From positions 62,001 to 126,000 of the forward strand of contig NZ_FOPS01000006.1 in the NCBI RefSeq assembly GCF_900113545.1: DNA of 64,000 nucleotides, written 5' to 3'. The stretch is from Neisseria elongata subsp. elongata (GTDB lineage Bacteria; Pseudomonadota; Gammaproteobacteria; Burkholderiales; Neisseriaceae). Made by a program: the position numbers and the translations under genes. Below are positions 1 through 7,944 of the stretch, piece after piece. Each line of letters begins with the position of its first letter. Positions within the stretch are counted from its first letter, which is position 1. Under the pieces are notes generated by a model. It was not told where the DNA came from. It ran no database searches and saw only the letters and a program-made list of their open reading frames with translations.

Positions 1-2790
1 TGCTTCGCTGGCAGTAATAGAAGGTAAAGCTTCGGTTTCAGTATCTAAAATTGCCTGCCAAAGTTTTTGAATATTAGGACGTTGCTCGATAACTGTTTCT
101 TCTGCAATAATATCAACAGGTTCGGCTTCAAAGTTCTCGTTATTTTCAGCTTGTTCTTTTTCAGGCTGTTTGAAAAAGTGCTCTTGGACAAATTGAATAA
201 TAGAGTTCTTAAATTCTGTACTGCCCGCAATGAAATCATTAAGTTTATCTAAGTTGCTATAATTGCTATGTGTGATATTCAAACCGATTTGCAAACTACA
301 TTTGCTATCATCACGATCATTTCGACTAATATGATAGCGTTCAAATGGAGATAATCCGTGTCGGAATCGTTTCTCGGAAATGGTATAAAAAGCGGTAAAT
401 TTTCCGCCTAATCCAATAAATGTAATATCTATTTCTTCATTTGGATATTTTTGACTTTCTTTAAATTGAACAAACAATTCACCATTTTCAGGGTAAATTT
501 CAATAGGTAAAAACGACTCACGCCCGCCTACTGTGATGTCAATCATTGGCGTAACCGGTTTGGGATTGAGAGCCTCTTTAAAACGAGCCAACGAAATAAA
601 CGCAGTTTTGCTATCTGAATACTCTTGCTGTATCACTTCAGCAACTTCAACAAAACTTTCAGACGGCCTATTCCATTCAACGCCCAATAATTCGCACGCC
701 ATTTTCATCACGGCAAAATTATCGCGTTGTTTCTCGGTAGGATGATCGAATTCCGGCGAATATTCAGTATTGAACTGGCTTTGCCCACTTGGCGAAAAAT
801 CCAATATATCCAAAACATGCAGTTGAACAGAATCATCTTCAATCGTTACCAACACATTGTCAGGTTTCAAATCGCCATGTGTGAAACCTAGACTGTGTAA
901 ATGTTCAATGCTTTGAATAAATTGATGGATAAGAGTCTGTTTTTGTTTATCCGATAAATCAAGTTTGCAAATATCTTGCCAAGTATGCCCGTCAATAAAA
1001 TCACTTGCTGCAAAAAGGCAGCCTGATTTTTTGGCAATACCGAATTCTCGGATTTTCGATAAATAATCAGGCGACAAATTTGCCAGTTTTGCCATATTTT
1101 CCAACCAATTCAAAACCACTCTGGCTTTTGAATTATCGGTTTGCGGGTCTGCGTTCAGCCATGCTTTAACCAACAAACCATTGGAACGGTAAACTTCTTT
1201 CTCTCTGGTGTCTACAATAAAATCATCATCTTCACGATAAGCACGGGAATGGTTGATGTCATGTGTGAATGGCTCTAATTTTGTAAAATCAAATGAAAAA
1301 TCCACCGCCTGTTCAGGTTTGGCTTGATTAAATTTATCTAAAACATCTATCGCACTTTTAAAAGGTATATCAGACAATGCCTCACGCAAAATTTCGGCAT
1401 ACCATGTGGTTTCATCTGCTAATTTATTTTTCATTTCATCAAGACTGACTTGTGAAATGCGCTTAGCCTGAATGATATGCCATGCCAAAACAGCCAAAGA
1501 ACGTACATCATATTGGTATGGCGTGAGTTTGATGCCGTCTGAAAGTGGAAAGTGAGATTTTGCTAAATCGCCGGAGACTTCCAAAATCTCACGAATGTCG
1601 CCAACAGTTTCTTCAGATGAAAAATAAGCGGTAGCAAACCCTGATAGCGTAATTTTGTCATCTGCCGAGAGCCAAATGCTGTGATTACCCAAATCGCGAT
1701 GGGCAATACCGATTTTGTGTAACTGGGCAAATTTATCCAACAATAATTGCACCAATCCCAAACGGCGTTCTGTGCTTAGATTTTCGCCATTGTATCCGCC
1801 GACAAATTGGTCAAAACGTTTTTGCTGTGGGAACAGCTCAAATAAATCAATATGTTCCGCCGTAATTTCGCCTTTTTGCGGCGTAGATTTGTAATTCAAG
1901 CAGGTGTGATACAAGTCTTTATTTTGTAATTTAATATGGTTCAATACATCGTATTCACGGCTGACTAGGCGATAACGCCCGTCAGGTGTTTGAGCTTCGG
2001 GAAAGTTGATTTTAGTGAAATTCCAACGGCGCAATAAGGCTTGGTCTTGGTGTTTTTTATTTTCGGTTTGGGCAAGATATTCTTGATAGATATGTTTGGG
2101 ATGGGAAAAAATAGCAGCGTCTTCCGCATAATATCCGCCAATACTGATATTTTTAGGTTTGATGGTATTACTGCCAAAGATTTTTTTATCAAACAATTCA
2201 AAATCCTGATTTAAAGTTTTACTATCAGGATGTGGATGGAAGCGTGCGTTAAATTGTTTTTCATCTTTTAATTGCAGAAATTCAGTTAATGTTACAACGT
2301 GCGATTTTTCATTGTCTGGTAGTTGGCTAAAATCCGCATTGCCTGTCATTACAATCAAAAAATGGATCTGTGGACGAAAGCCTTTATTGGTAAATTGTTG
2401 TTTAAATTTATCCAATTTCTTTTCTAGCATATGTTGTTTGTTTCGCGTAATAAAAACCGGTGAACGACCCATATCTTTATTGTTTAAATACCATCTATCT
2501 TGACAATAAGTAATCGTTCCATTCCAATGTTTCAACTCAATAATCAACACATTGCAATGGGTAACAATAACTAAATCAAATTCACCTTCTTTACGTTCTT
2601 TCACATCAGCAAAACGAAAGCCCGAGTATCCTTTCCAAGGGAAAATGGATTTCAGGGATTTTAATCTGTCAAATCTCTGTCCTTTTACTTTCTTTTTATT
2701 TTCAGAAGCTTGAAAAGCCTGCTTGATTTTCTCAATGGCATCAACTTCGTGTTGAGTTAATCCGCCGCCCCAATCTTGTACTTCCATCAT
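1..2790 (-). CDS. NERD nuclease-like domain fused to a pseudokinase and a protein kinase (3' part outside window)
   Basis: The frame is open for 930 codons from ATG 2790 to the left edge, so the C-terminus is missing. An AGAAGG ribosome site precedes the start (a second ATG follows directly). Residues about 10-150 look like a NERD domain, with EFDLVIV followed by LIIELKHW, the D...ExK pattern of restriction-like nucleases. Around residues 250-470 is a kinase fold with HRDLGNHSIW near 361, but SGF stands where DFG should be, so this copy may be inactive. A second kinase follows with HGDLKPDNVL near 635 and LDILDFSPSG as the metal-binding segment. NERD plus kinase proteins often carry a helicase afterwards and resemble PglW of BREX type 2; which family this belongs to is inference. 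The gene is far more AT-rich than its neighbours, suggesting transfer. The downstream partners lie outside the window. Confidence 0.8.
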   Translation of the reverse strand, partial: MMEVQDWGGGLTQHEVDAIEKIKQAFQASENKKKVKGQRFDRLKSLKSIFPWKGYSGFRFADVKERKEGEFDLVIVTHCNVLIIELKHWNGTITYCQDRWYLNNKDMGRSPVFITRNKQHMLEKKLDKFKQQFTNKGFRPQIHFLIVMTGNADFSQLPDNEKSHVVTLTEFLQLKDEKQFNARFHPHPDSKTLNQDFELFDKKIFGSNTIKPKNISIGGYYAEDAAIFSHPKHIYQEYLAQTENKKHQDQALLRRWNFTKINFPEAQTPDGRYRLVSREYDVLNHIKLQNKDLYHTCLNYKSTPQKGEITAEHIDLFELFPQQKRFDQFVGGYNGENLSTERRLGLVQLLLDKFAQLHKIGIAHRDLGNHSIWLSADDKITLSGFATAYFSSEETVGDIREILEVSGDLAKSHFPLSDGIKLTPYQYDVRSLAVLAWHIIQAKRISQVSLDEMKNKLADETTWYAEILREALSDIPFKSAIDVLDKFNQAKPEQAVDFSFDFTKLEPFTHDINHSRAYREDDDFIVDTREKEVYRSNGLLVKAWLNADPQTDNSKARVVLNWLENMAKLANLSPDYLSKIREFGIAKKSGCLFAASDFIDGHTWQDICKLDLSDKQKQTLIHQFIQSIEHLHSLGFTHGDLKPDNVLVTIEDDSVQLHVLDILDFSPSGQSQFNTEYSPEFDHPTEKQRDNFAVMKMACELLGVEWNRPSESFVEVAEVIQQEYSDSKTAFISLARFKEALNPKPVTPMIDITVGGRESFLPIEIYPENGELFVQFKESQKYPNEEIDITFIGLGGKFTAFYTISEKRFRHGLSPFERYHISRNDRDDSKCSLQIGLNITHSNYSNLDKLNDFIAGSTEFKNSIIQFVQEHFFKQPEKEQAENNENFEAEPVDIIAEETVIEQRPNIQKLWQAILDTETEALPSITASEA

Positions 2791-2910
2791 ATTGACCTTC
2801 TGGTTATATTCATTGATTTAATTAAAATGGCTACTCTGTTATTGTAACAAATTTTTATTTTGAAATAGTATTAAAGTAAATATTGCTAATTTTTTAAATA
2901 GTTTTTACCT

Positions 2911-3075
2911 CCCATCTTCCACCGTCAGTTCTCCAATCCGTTCAAATCTCTGAGCAACAAAAACAAAGAACTGTACATCGTGCCGGGCGCGAACCACACG
3001 GATTTGTATGACAACACCCGAGGCAAGATTCCGTTTGATAAGTTTGAGCAGTTCTTTAAAGCAAATCTGCATTAA
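2911..3075 (+). pseudogene. C-terminal remnant of an alpha/beta hydrolase
   Basis: A start-less plus-strand frame encodes about 54 residues ending at TAA 3073-3075. It contains KELYIVPGANHTDLYDN, which matches the last strand and catalytic-histidine loop of alpha/beta hydrolases, followed by an amphipathic C-terminal helix. Everything upstream of about 2911 is unrelated AT-rich sequence. The hydrolase was therefore probably cut off when the neighbouring NERD/kinase segment arrived. Not expected to be functional. Confidence 0.6.
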
Positions 3076-3103
3076 GGTCGTCTGAAAGGCCACCTGAAAG
3101 CGT

Positions 3104-3148
3104 AAAAGCAGCCTGCACTTTTTTATAACGAGTGCAGGCTGCTTTTTA
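3104..3148. terminator. Bidirectional rho-independent terminator
   Basis: A 16-bp perfect inverted repeat (AAAAGCAGCCTGCACT with its complement) surrounds an 11-base loop and carries T-runs on both strands. It lies between the plus-strand hydrolase remnant and the minus-strand methyltransferase, and is flanked by two AGGTCGTCTGAA-type uptake words. Confidence 0.85.
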
Positions 3149-3208
3149 TTTTTCAGACGACCTTTTCAGATTTTGAGGTCGTCTTAAAAAGCAAACGCAG
3201 CGGCTGTT

Positions 3209-3958
3209 TCAAGCAGGTTTGCGGAAGGTAATGCAGTAAAAGCGGTTGTCCCACAGCAGCCGCGTTTTCTTTTCCTGAACGGTTTCGGGAATGCGGTTTT
3301 CGATTTGTGTCAGGTCGAAATCGGTGTCTTGGAAGTAGCTCCGCGTGAATAGGCTTTTTTTGTATTGTTGTTGGATGAAGTCGGTGGTTTCGTCTGCGAT
3401 CATGATTTTGGTACCGGGCTTGGCAACGCGCAGCATTTCGTTGATGGCTTTTTGCTTGTCGCTGAAAAAATTGATGCCGCCCACATGGAATACGACGTCG
3501 AACATATTGTCGGCAAAGGGTAAGTCTTCGGCGTTGCAGTGTACCAAGTCCAAGCCTGCCGCTTTTTTCCGCCATACGTCGCGGCAGCGTTCCAACATGC
3601 CGAGCGACAGGTCGGCGCCGGTCAAGTCCAGCGCGGCGGGGTCGATGTTGGCGGGCAGGTGGTTCAAATCGGTACCTGTGCCGATGGAGACGTAGAGCGC
3701 GGTGCAGTCCTGCCGCCATTCCAGTTCGTTCATCAGGCTGCGCCGTGTCTCGTTGATGCTGTTGCCGTATCTGAGGCGGGCGATCCAGCGTTCGCCGAAG
3801 TCGTACCAACGGGCAAGGCGGTTGTACATTTTCATGTATTTGGCGTTGTCGCCCGTTACGCTGTCGGAATTGAGGCACAACAAGATGCCGTCTTGTTCGG
3901 GCGGAAGCTGATTTTGCAGGGCGGGTTTGAGTTTTTGGATGAGCTTGACGGAAGGCAT
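3209..3958 (-). CDS. Class I SAM-dependent methyltransferase
   Basis: The 249-residue protein has the Methyltransf_11-type core. Motif I is degenerate but recognisable as VSIGTGTDLNHLP (about 90-102), followed by an acidic ADLSLGMLERC strand, NAEDLPFADNMFDVV (motif II/III region) and LRVAKPGTKIMIADE. This resembles UbiE/arsenite-type small-molecule methyltransferases, but the substrate cannot be read from the sequence. It lies downstream of the CreB-like regulator on the same strand with about 56 bases and a DUS between them, so co-transcription is possible. The roughly 40 N-terminal residues before MYNRLARWYD are not part of the fold. A start at the internal methionines near residue 42-44 is therefore an alternative. 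Confidence 0.8.
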   Translation of the reverse strand: MPSVKLIQKLKPALQNQLPPEQDGILLCLNSDSVTGDNAKYMKMYNRLARWYDFGERWIARLRYGNSINETRRSLMNELEWRQDCTALYVSIGTGTDLNHLPANIDPAALDLTGADLSLGMLERCRDVWRKKAAGLDLVHCNAEDLPFADNMFDVVFHVGGINFFSDKQKAINEMLRVAKPGTKIMIADETTDFIQQQYKKSLFTRSYFQDTDFDLTQIENRIPETVQEKKTRLLWDNRFYCITFRKPA

Positions 3959-4014
3959 GGCGTTACTCCTGTGAATGGTTGCGACAGCTTGAAAGGCCGT
4001 CTGAAAACCGTGCT

Positions 4015-4695
4015 TCAGGTTTCGTTAAAACTATACCCCAGCCCGTGATGGGTGCGGATGTGTTCGTCGGCGATGCCGGCTGTGCGCAGTTTGTGGCGCA
4101 GGGCGCGGATGTGGGTGTTGATGGTGTGGGGGTCGGAGGGGCGGTTACCGCCGAACATGGCGGTGAGCAATTCTTCGCGGCTGAACACGCGGCCGGGGCG
4201 GTGCAGCAGGGTGCGCAGCAGGCGGTATTCGCCCTGCGTGAGCGGCAGTTCGCGGCCTTGGTGGCGGATGCAGCAGGCGGGCGCGTCGTCGTGCCATACT
4301 GGTGCGGATTCGGCTTCGGAGGCGGGCCGGGTTTGTGTGCGCCGCAGTACGGCTTTGACGCGGGCGACGAGTTCGCGCGGGCTGAAGGGTTTGCCGATGT
4401 AGTCGTCTGCGCCGAGTTCGAGGCCGAGGATACGGTCGGTTTCTTCGTCTTGGGCGGTGAGCATGATGACGGGCTGGGGGTGTTGAGGGTGCAGGGTTTT
4501 GAGCAGTTCGAAGCCGTCGGTGTCGGGCAGGCCGACGTCAAGCAGGAGCAGGTCGAAGTGTTCGCGCGCGAGCAGTTGCCGTGCCTGCTCTGCGGTGGGG
4601 GCGATGCGTGCGGTGAAATGGGCGCGGGCGAGGGAGAGTTCGACCAGTTCGGCGATTTCGCGCTCGTCTTCGATGATGAGGATATGCGGGTTCAT
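4015..4695 (-). CDS. creB: CreB-like OmpR-family response regulator without an adjacent kinase
   Basis: The 226-residue protein starts at the ATG that gives MNPHILIIEDE. An upstream in-frame ATG at 4734 would add 13 residues unlike the family. The receiver domain has the acidic pair E9/D10, the phospho-acceptor D53 in LLLLDVGLPDTDG and the lysine in GKPFSPRE. The C-terminal winged helix ends in THHGLGYSF. The wording DVGLPD, GLELGADDYIGKPFSPRE and R-rich linker closely follow CreB. The CreB assignment is strengthened by the divergent CreD-like gene and the cre-tag-like site between them. No CreC-type histidine kinase gene is present on either side, so the phosphodonor must be encoded elsewhere or be a small molecule. 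Confidence 0.75.
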   Translation of the reverse strand: MNPHILIIEDEREIAELVELSLARAHFTARIAPTAEQARQLLAREHFDLLLLDVGLPDTDGFELLKTLHPQHPQPVIMLTAQDEETDRILGLELGADDYIGKPFSPRELVARVKAVLRRTQTRPASEAESAPVWHDDAPACCIRHQGRELPLTQGEYRLLRTLLHRPGRVFSREELLTAMFGGNRPSDPHTINTHIRALRHKLRTAGIADEHIRTHHGLGYSFNET

Positions 4696-4810
4696 GGGAT
4701 AGGGGATTAACAAGCCGTCAATACAAGGCGGCAAGCCGTAGCGAAAATAAAGTTCATCCGTTCATTGTACGCAAGAGTGGCAGGCTGCACATCATTTTCA
4801 GGCGGCAATC

Positions 4811-4826
4811 TTCATAAAATCTTCAC
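4811..4826 (+). promoter_or_regulatory. Candidate CreB-binding cre tag
   Basis: TTCAT-N6-TTCAC matches the published cre tag TTCAC-N6-TTCAC with one mismatch and exact spacing. It lies about 94 bases before the creD-like start and about 115 bases before creB. This is the placement expected for a CreB-controlled creD promoter. Confidence 0.55.
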
Positions 4827-4919
4827 AACTGCCCCACAGGAAATTGACGGCGTTTCGGCATACTGGACGCTGTCGGCAAACGGAAGTCCGTTGCCTAAAA
4901 CCTTTCTATGGAGCAGAAA

Positions 4920-5546
4920 ATGACGAAAAAATTATGGAGCGTAATCGGCCTGTGTATCGCCTTTGCCGTGGTATTGCTGTGGATTTACGGACTGGCCGAA
5001 CAGCGGAGCGAATATCAGTCCAGCATACTGCTGGGGGCGGAAGGCTACCACATGGTCGTCCGCAGCGTGAAATACGGCATGGTGCTGGTGGTGTTGGTGT
5101 TTTCTTCGTTCTTTTTGAGCGAAATCCTGCAGGAATGGCGTATCCATCCCGTGCAGTATCTGCTGGTAGGCGCGGCGTTGTCGATTTTCTACCTGCTGTT
5201 GCTCTCGCTGGCGGAACACATCGGCTTTACTGCCGCTTATGCCGTCGGTGCAGCGGCGTGTATCGGCCTCTTGTTTTGGTATCTGCGCTTCGTGCTGGCC
5301 ACCACGCGCGGGGTACATATGATGACGGCGTTGCTCACGGCGGCCTATGGCACGATGTTTGTGCTGGTGAAAATGCAGCAATACAACCTGCTGGCCGGCT
5401 CTTGCCTGCTGTTTGCAGCGCTGTTCGCGGTAATGTATTACACACGGGAGATCGATTGGTATGCGCTGAGTGACGAAAAATCAGACAATCACACTAATGT
5501 GATTGAAGAAAGGATGGCTGCACGTCAAAATCATGACATGCAATAA
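4920..5546 (+). CDS. creD: Shortened CreD-like inner-membrane protein
   Basis: Using the ATG at 4920, which has GGAG seven bases upstream, the protein has 208 residues (an ATG at 4908 would add four). An N-terminal membrane segment, roughly residues 7-26, is followed by about 30 residues and then by a multi-helix region. That region carries the CreD-typical IHPVQYLLVGAALSIFYLLL and SLAEHIGF segments and ends with YYTREIDWY. CreD is normally about 450 residues, with a large periplasmic domain after the first helix. That domain is missing here, giving an internally deleted but open reading frame. The last 25 residues after REIDWYAL are polar and not conserved. Membrane location is clear; the function of CreD is poorly defined (envelope integrity, beta-lactam response). 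Confidence 0.75.
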   Translation: MTKKLWSVIGLCIAFAVVLLWIYGLAEQRSEYQSSILLGAEGYHMVVRSVKYGMVLVVLVFSSFFLSEILQEWRIHPVQYLLVGAALSIFYLLLLSLAEHIGFTAAYAVGAAACIGLLFWYLRFVLATTRGVHMMTALLTAAYGTMFVLVKMQQYNLLAGSCLLFAALFAVMYYTREIDWYALSDEKSDNHTNVIEERMAARQNHDMQ

Positions 5547-5560
5547 GGCTGTATAAAGGG

Positions 5561-5594
5561 GAGGCCATCTGAAAACTGTTTTTCAGACGGCCTC
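5561..5594. terminator. DUS-pair hairpin terminator
   Basis: GAGGCCATCTGAAAA and its near-complement form a 15-bp stem with one mismatched uptake word. It lies between the convergent creD-like and MFS genes. Confidence 0.7.
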
Positions 5595-5604
5595 CCCTTC
5601 TTTC

Positions 5605-6825
5605 TTACCTAACATCCGCTTTCAACCATGCCTGACGCGAACAGGCAAATAATAGCAGGCAGCCGGCAACTGTGGAACACAGCATCAGGGAAACCATCAC
5701 ATACACCGTACCATTATGCAGCAACGTCGCCAGCCAACCCATGCCTGCACCAATCAGCGACGTAACCGCCATCAGCAAAGCATTCGCGCTGCCGCCGACT
5801 TCCCTGAAATAAGACATAAAGCAGGCCTGCGTGTTTGCCGTAACCAAACCCTGAGTGCCGACCGAAACCATCAGGCACAGCACCAGCAAAGGTAACGGCG
5901 GCAGCCCGCCGCAAGCCCACACCAACAACAAAGCCGCCGAGTTTGCAGCCAATTGAATAGCCAAACCCCACAACAAAATATCCTCCGCGTTGCTGCCGCT
6001 TTTCAACCGCCAGGCCGTAATACGGTTAAACGCCATCATCGTTACAATATTGCTGCCGAACACCAATGCATAAATAAACGGCGTCAAACCATACAGCTTC
6101 ATATAAACAAACGAAGATTCGGTTAAGAAAACAAACATCGAACCGAAACTGAACGCCTGAAAAAACATAAAGCCCAAAGCGGGTACGGTTTGCAGTACAC
6201 GACGGTAACGCCGCAGCATATCGCCGAAAAAATGCCGGTCAAGCCGCCCGTTTGCCTCCGATTTCGGCAAAAAACGCCACATCAATGCAAATACGGCCAA
6301 AGAATACAACAATAAAAAAACAAAAATCAGCCGCCATCCGCCGATACGCTGCAATCCTGACCCCAACATAGGCGCGGCCAACGGTGCAGACATCATCACG
6401 ATGCCGATTAGCGCAAACATCTGCGCCGCCTGCCTGCCTTCGTAAAAATCGCGCACCACCGCCCCGGCCATCACTGCCGCCATTCCGCCGCCGAAAGCCT
6501 GCAGCAACCGCAGCACGACCAACTGCTCCATGGTTTGAAGCAAGGCCAAGGCCAGCGAAGCGGCCGCATACAGCCCCAAGCCGCCCAAAGCCACCGTACG
6601 CCTGCCTTTCACATCCGACACCGCACCGCCCAGCAGCTGGCCGAACGCCACACCGAACATAAAACTGCTCAGGCTTTTCTCAATCAACTTCACCGGCACC
6701 TGCAAATCGTCGGACAACGATAAAATCGCCGGCAAATAAGCATCGACGGATAAAGGCATAATTGCCGTCATCGTTGCCAGTAAAAAGGCCATCTGTTTAT
6801 TACTTAAAGGAATTTTCCTATCCAT
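5605..6825 (-). CDS. Bcr/CflA-type MFS drug efflux transporter
   Basis: The 406-residue protein has 12 predicted membrane helices. The DHA1 features are visible: VDAYLPAIL in helix 1, the motif-A loop GAVSDVKGRRTVAL after helix 2, and RLLQAFGGGMAAV with AGAVVRDFYEG in helices 4-5. This places it with the Bcr/CflA group of proton-driven drug/metabolite exporters in the inner membrane. The substrate is unknown. It stands alone, convergent with the creD-like gene, with its promoter in the 320-base gap shared with the cold-shock gene. No TetR or MarR regulator is adjacent. Confidence 0.85.
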   Translation of the reverse strand: MDRKIPLSNKQMAFLLATMTAIMPLSVDAYLPAILSLSDDLQVPVKLIEKSLSSFMFGVAFGQLLGGAVSDVKGRRTVALGGLGLYAAASLALALLQTMEQLVVLRLLQAFGGGMAAVMAGAVVRDFYEGRQAAQMFALIGIVMMSAPLAAPMLGSGLQRIGGWRLIFVFLLLYSLAVFALMWRFLPKSEANGRLDRHFFGDMLRRYRRVLQTVPALGFMFFQAFSFGSMFVFLTESSFVYMKLYGLTPFIYALVFGSNIVTMMAFNRITAWRLKSGSNAEDILLWGLAIQLAANSAALLLVWACGGLPPLPLLVLCLMVSVGTQGLVTANTQACFMSYFREVGGSANALLMAVTSLIGAGMGWLATLLHNGTVYVMVSLMLCSTVAGCLLLFACSRQAWLKADVR

Positions 6826-7070
6826 TCACTGTTCCGCAAATACAGCCGCACACAGCGGCAAAACGGTGGAATTATAACACCCCTGCACCACCCCATACCC
6901 GATGACCTGCAGGCCCGTCTCACACCCTTTTCAGACGGCCTATCCGTTCACTGTTGTATTTTTCACTTTTTTCCGCAAAAAAACGCCTTTTCCCGTTTAT
7001 TGCTTGACTACATTGCTTAACAAAGGTAAAAAGACAGTTAAGCCCGACTGGGGCAAATACTCTAAAATAA

Positions 7071-7100
7071 TAAGACAACGTCTTACTGTTTACTGTAAAC
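7071..7100. promoter_or_regulatory. Two adjacent palindromes in the csp leader region
   Basis: TAAGAC-AAC-GTCTTA (7071-7085) is followed directly by GTTTAC-T-GTAAAC (7088-7100), both perfect. They lie 49-78 bases before the cold-shock start codon, downstream of a TTGACT hexamer at 7004. They could be operators or hairpins of the leader RNA. The rest of the 6826-7148 gap holds one DUS and nothing else recognised. Confidence 0.4.
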
Positions 7101-7148
7101 CCGTCCGGCTTGGTTTGATCAATTTTTTAGATATGGAAAGTAGTATTT

Positions 7149-7352
7149 ATGGCAACCGGTACTGTTAAATGGTTTAACGATGCAAAAGGCTTTGGTTTTA
7201 TCACTCCTGATGAAGGCGGCGATGATTTGTTCGCACATTTCTCTGCCATCAACATGGAAGGCTTCAAAACCCTGAAAGAAGGCCAAAAAGTTTCTTTTGA
7301 TGTTACCAGCGGCCCCAAAGGCCTTCAGGCTGCAAACATCCAGGCGGCTTAA
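7149..7352 (+). CDS. csp: CspA-family cold-shock protein
   Basis: The 67-residue single cold-shock domain carries RNP1 (KGFGFI) and RNP2 (DLFAHF), with [11 protein letters not shown] at the N-terminus. The length is standard for the family. It acts as a cytoplasmic single-stranded RNA/DNA chaperone that melts mRNA structure. The monocistronic gene has a long leader containing two palindromes, compatible with leader-based control of the kind known for cspA genes. A hairpin with a T-run follows at 7389. Confidence 0.95.
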   Translation: MATGTVKWFNDAKGFGFITPDEGGDDLFAHFSAINMEGFKTLKEGQKVSFDVTSGPKGLQAANIQAA

Positions 7353-7388
7353 GCATCCAAACTAGCCGGTTTGTCCGGTTTTAACAGC

Positions 7389-7417
7389 ATGGCGGGTTTC
7401 AGACCTGCCATTTTTTC
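7389..7417 (+). terminator. Terminator of the cold-shock gene
   Basis: ATGGCGGG and CCTGCCAT pair with one internal mismatch around a 7-base loop, followed by TTTTTC. Confidence 0.7.
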
Positions 7418-7448
7418 TATCCGTCGATTCACATAACAAGGGAAAAAT

Positions 7449-7661
7449 ATGTCCGACTATCAACAAGCCCAGCAACAACTGACCGAAATGATTGATTACC
7501 TCCGCACCCACCAATCCACAGATTGCGCGGCTGCCGAACGCGAAGACGATGACTTGGTACGGCTCAGCCTACAACAACGGATTCTGACGCCGAACGACTC
7601 AACCACCATCGAACGGATTGATCAATACTACAAAAAATTCTTTGCCGACAAACAGGCGTAG
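7449..7661 (+). CDS. Small conserved-looking hypothetical protein
   Basis: The 70-residue, acidic, glutamine-rich and mostly helical protein has no signal peptide or membrane segment. AAGGGAAAAAT provides a ribosome site before the ATG. I do not recognise a family. It follows the cold-shock gene on the same strand with a terminator between them, so it probably has its own promoter. The next 280 bases hold no gene I can support, only a DUS pair and the nqr terminator. Confidence 0.6.
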   Translation: MSDYQQAQQQLTEMIDYLRTHQSTDCAAAEREDDDLVRLSLQQRILTPNDSTTIERIDQYYKKFFADKQA

Positions 7662-7824
7662 GGCTTTTTCCAATTCCAAATATTGCCGGATACCCGACGG
7701 CTACCGCAAGGCGGTATACATCGCCAAACTGCAAAAGTGATACGGTAAGACCCATTGGCAAACGACTGTTGTAAAGGCATCATCACACTCTAAAAAAGCC
7801 ATCACAAGGCTGTCCATTGCAGTC

Positions 7825-7882
7825 AAAGGCCGTCTGAAAGTTTATGCGAGTCTCTCTAACAAACTTTCAGACGGCCTTTTTT
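7825..7882. terminator. DUS inverted pair
   Basis: AAAGGCCGTCTGAAAGTTT and its complement form a long stem with a 21-base loop followed by TTTTTT. Serves the 7449 gene and the convergent nqr operon. Confidence 0.65.
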
Positions 7883-7896
7883 ATCTATTTAAACCA

Positions 7897-7926
7897 AAAA
7901 GGAAGAAACCGAGGTTTCTTCCTTTT
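7897..7926 (-). terminator. nqr operon terminator
   Basis: A perfect 14-bp stem, AAAAGGAAGAAACC with its complement and a 2-base centre, lies just after nqrF. Confidence 0.75.
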
Positions 7927-7944
7927 GCATTTGAAGCCGAATAT

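Noticed and set aside
7690-7735. Short text PDGYRKAVYIAKLQK resembling the AccA segment PEGYRKALRLMKL
   Set aside because: Only 15 codons match and no further AccA sequence is found around it; chance cannot be excluded.
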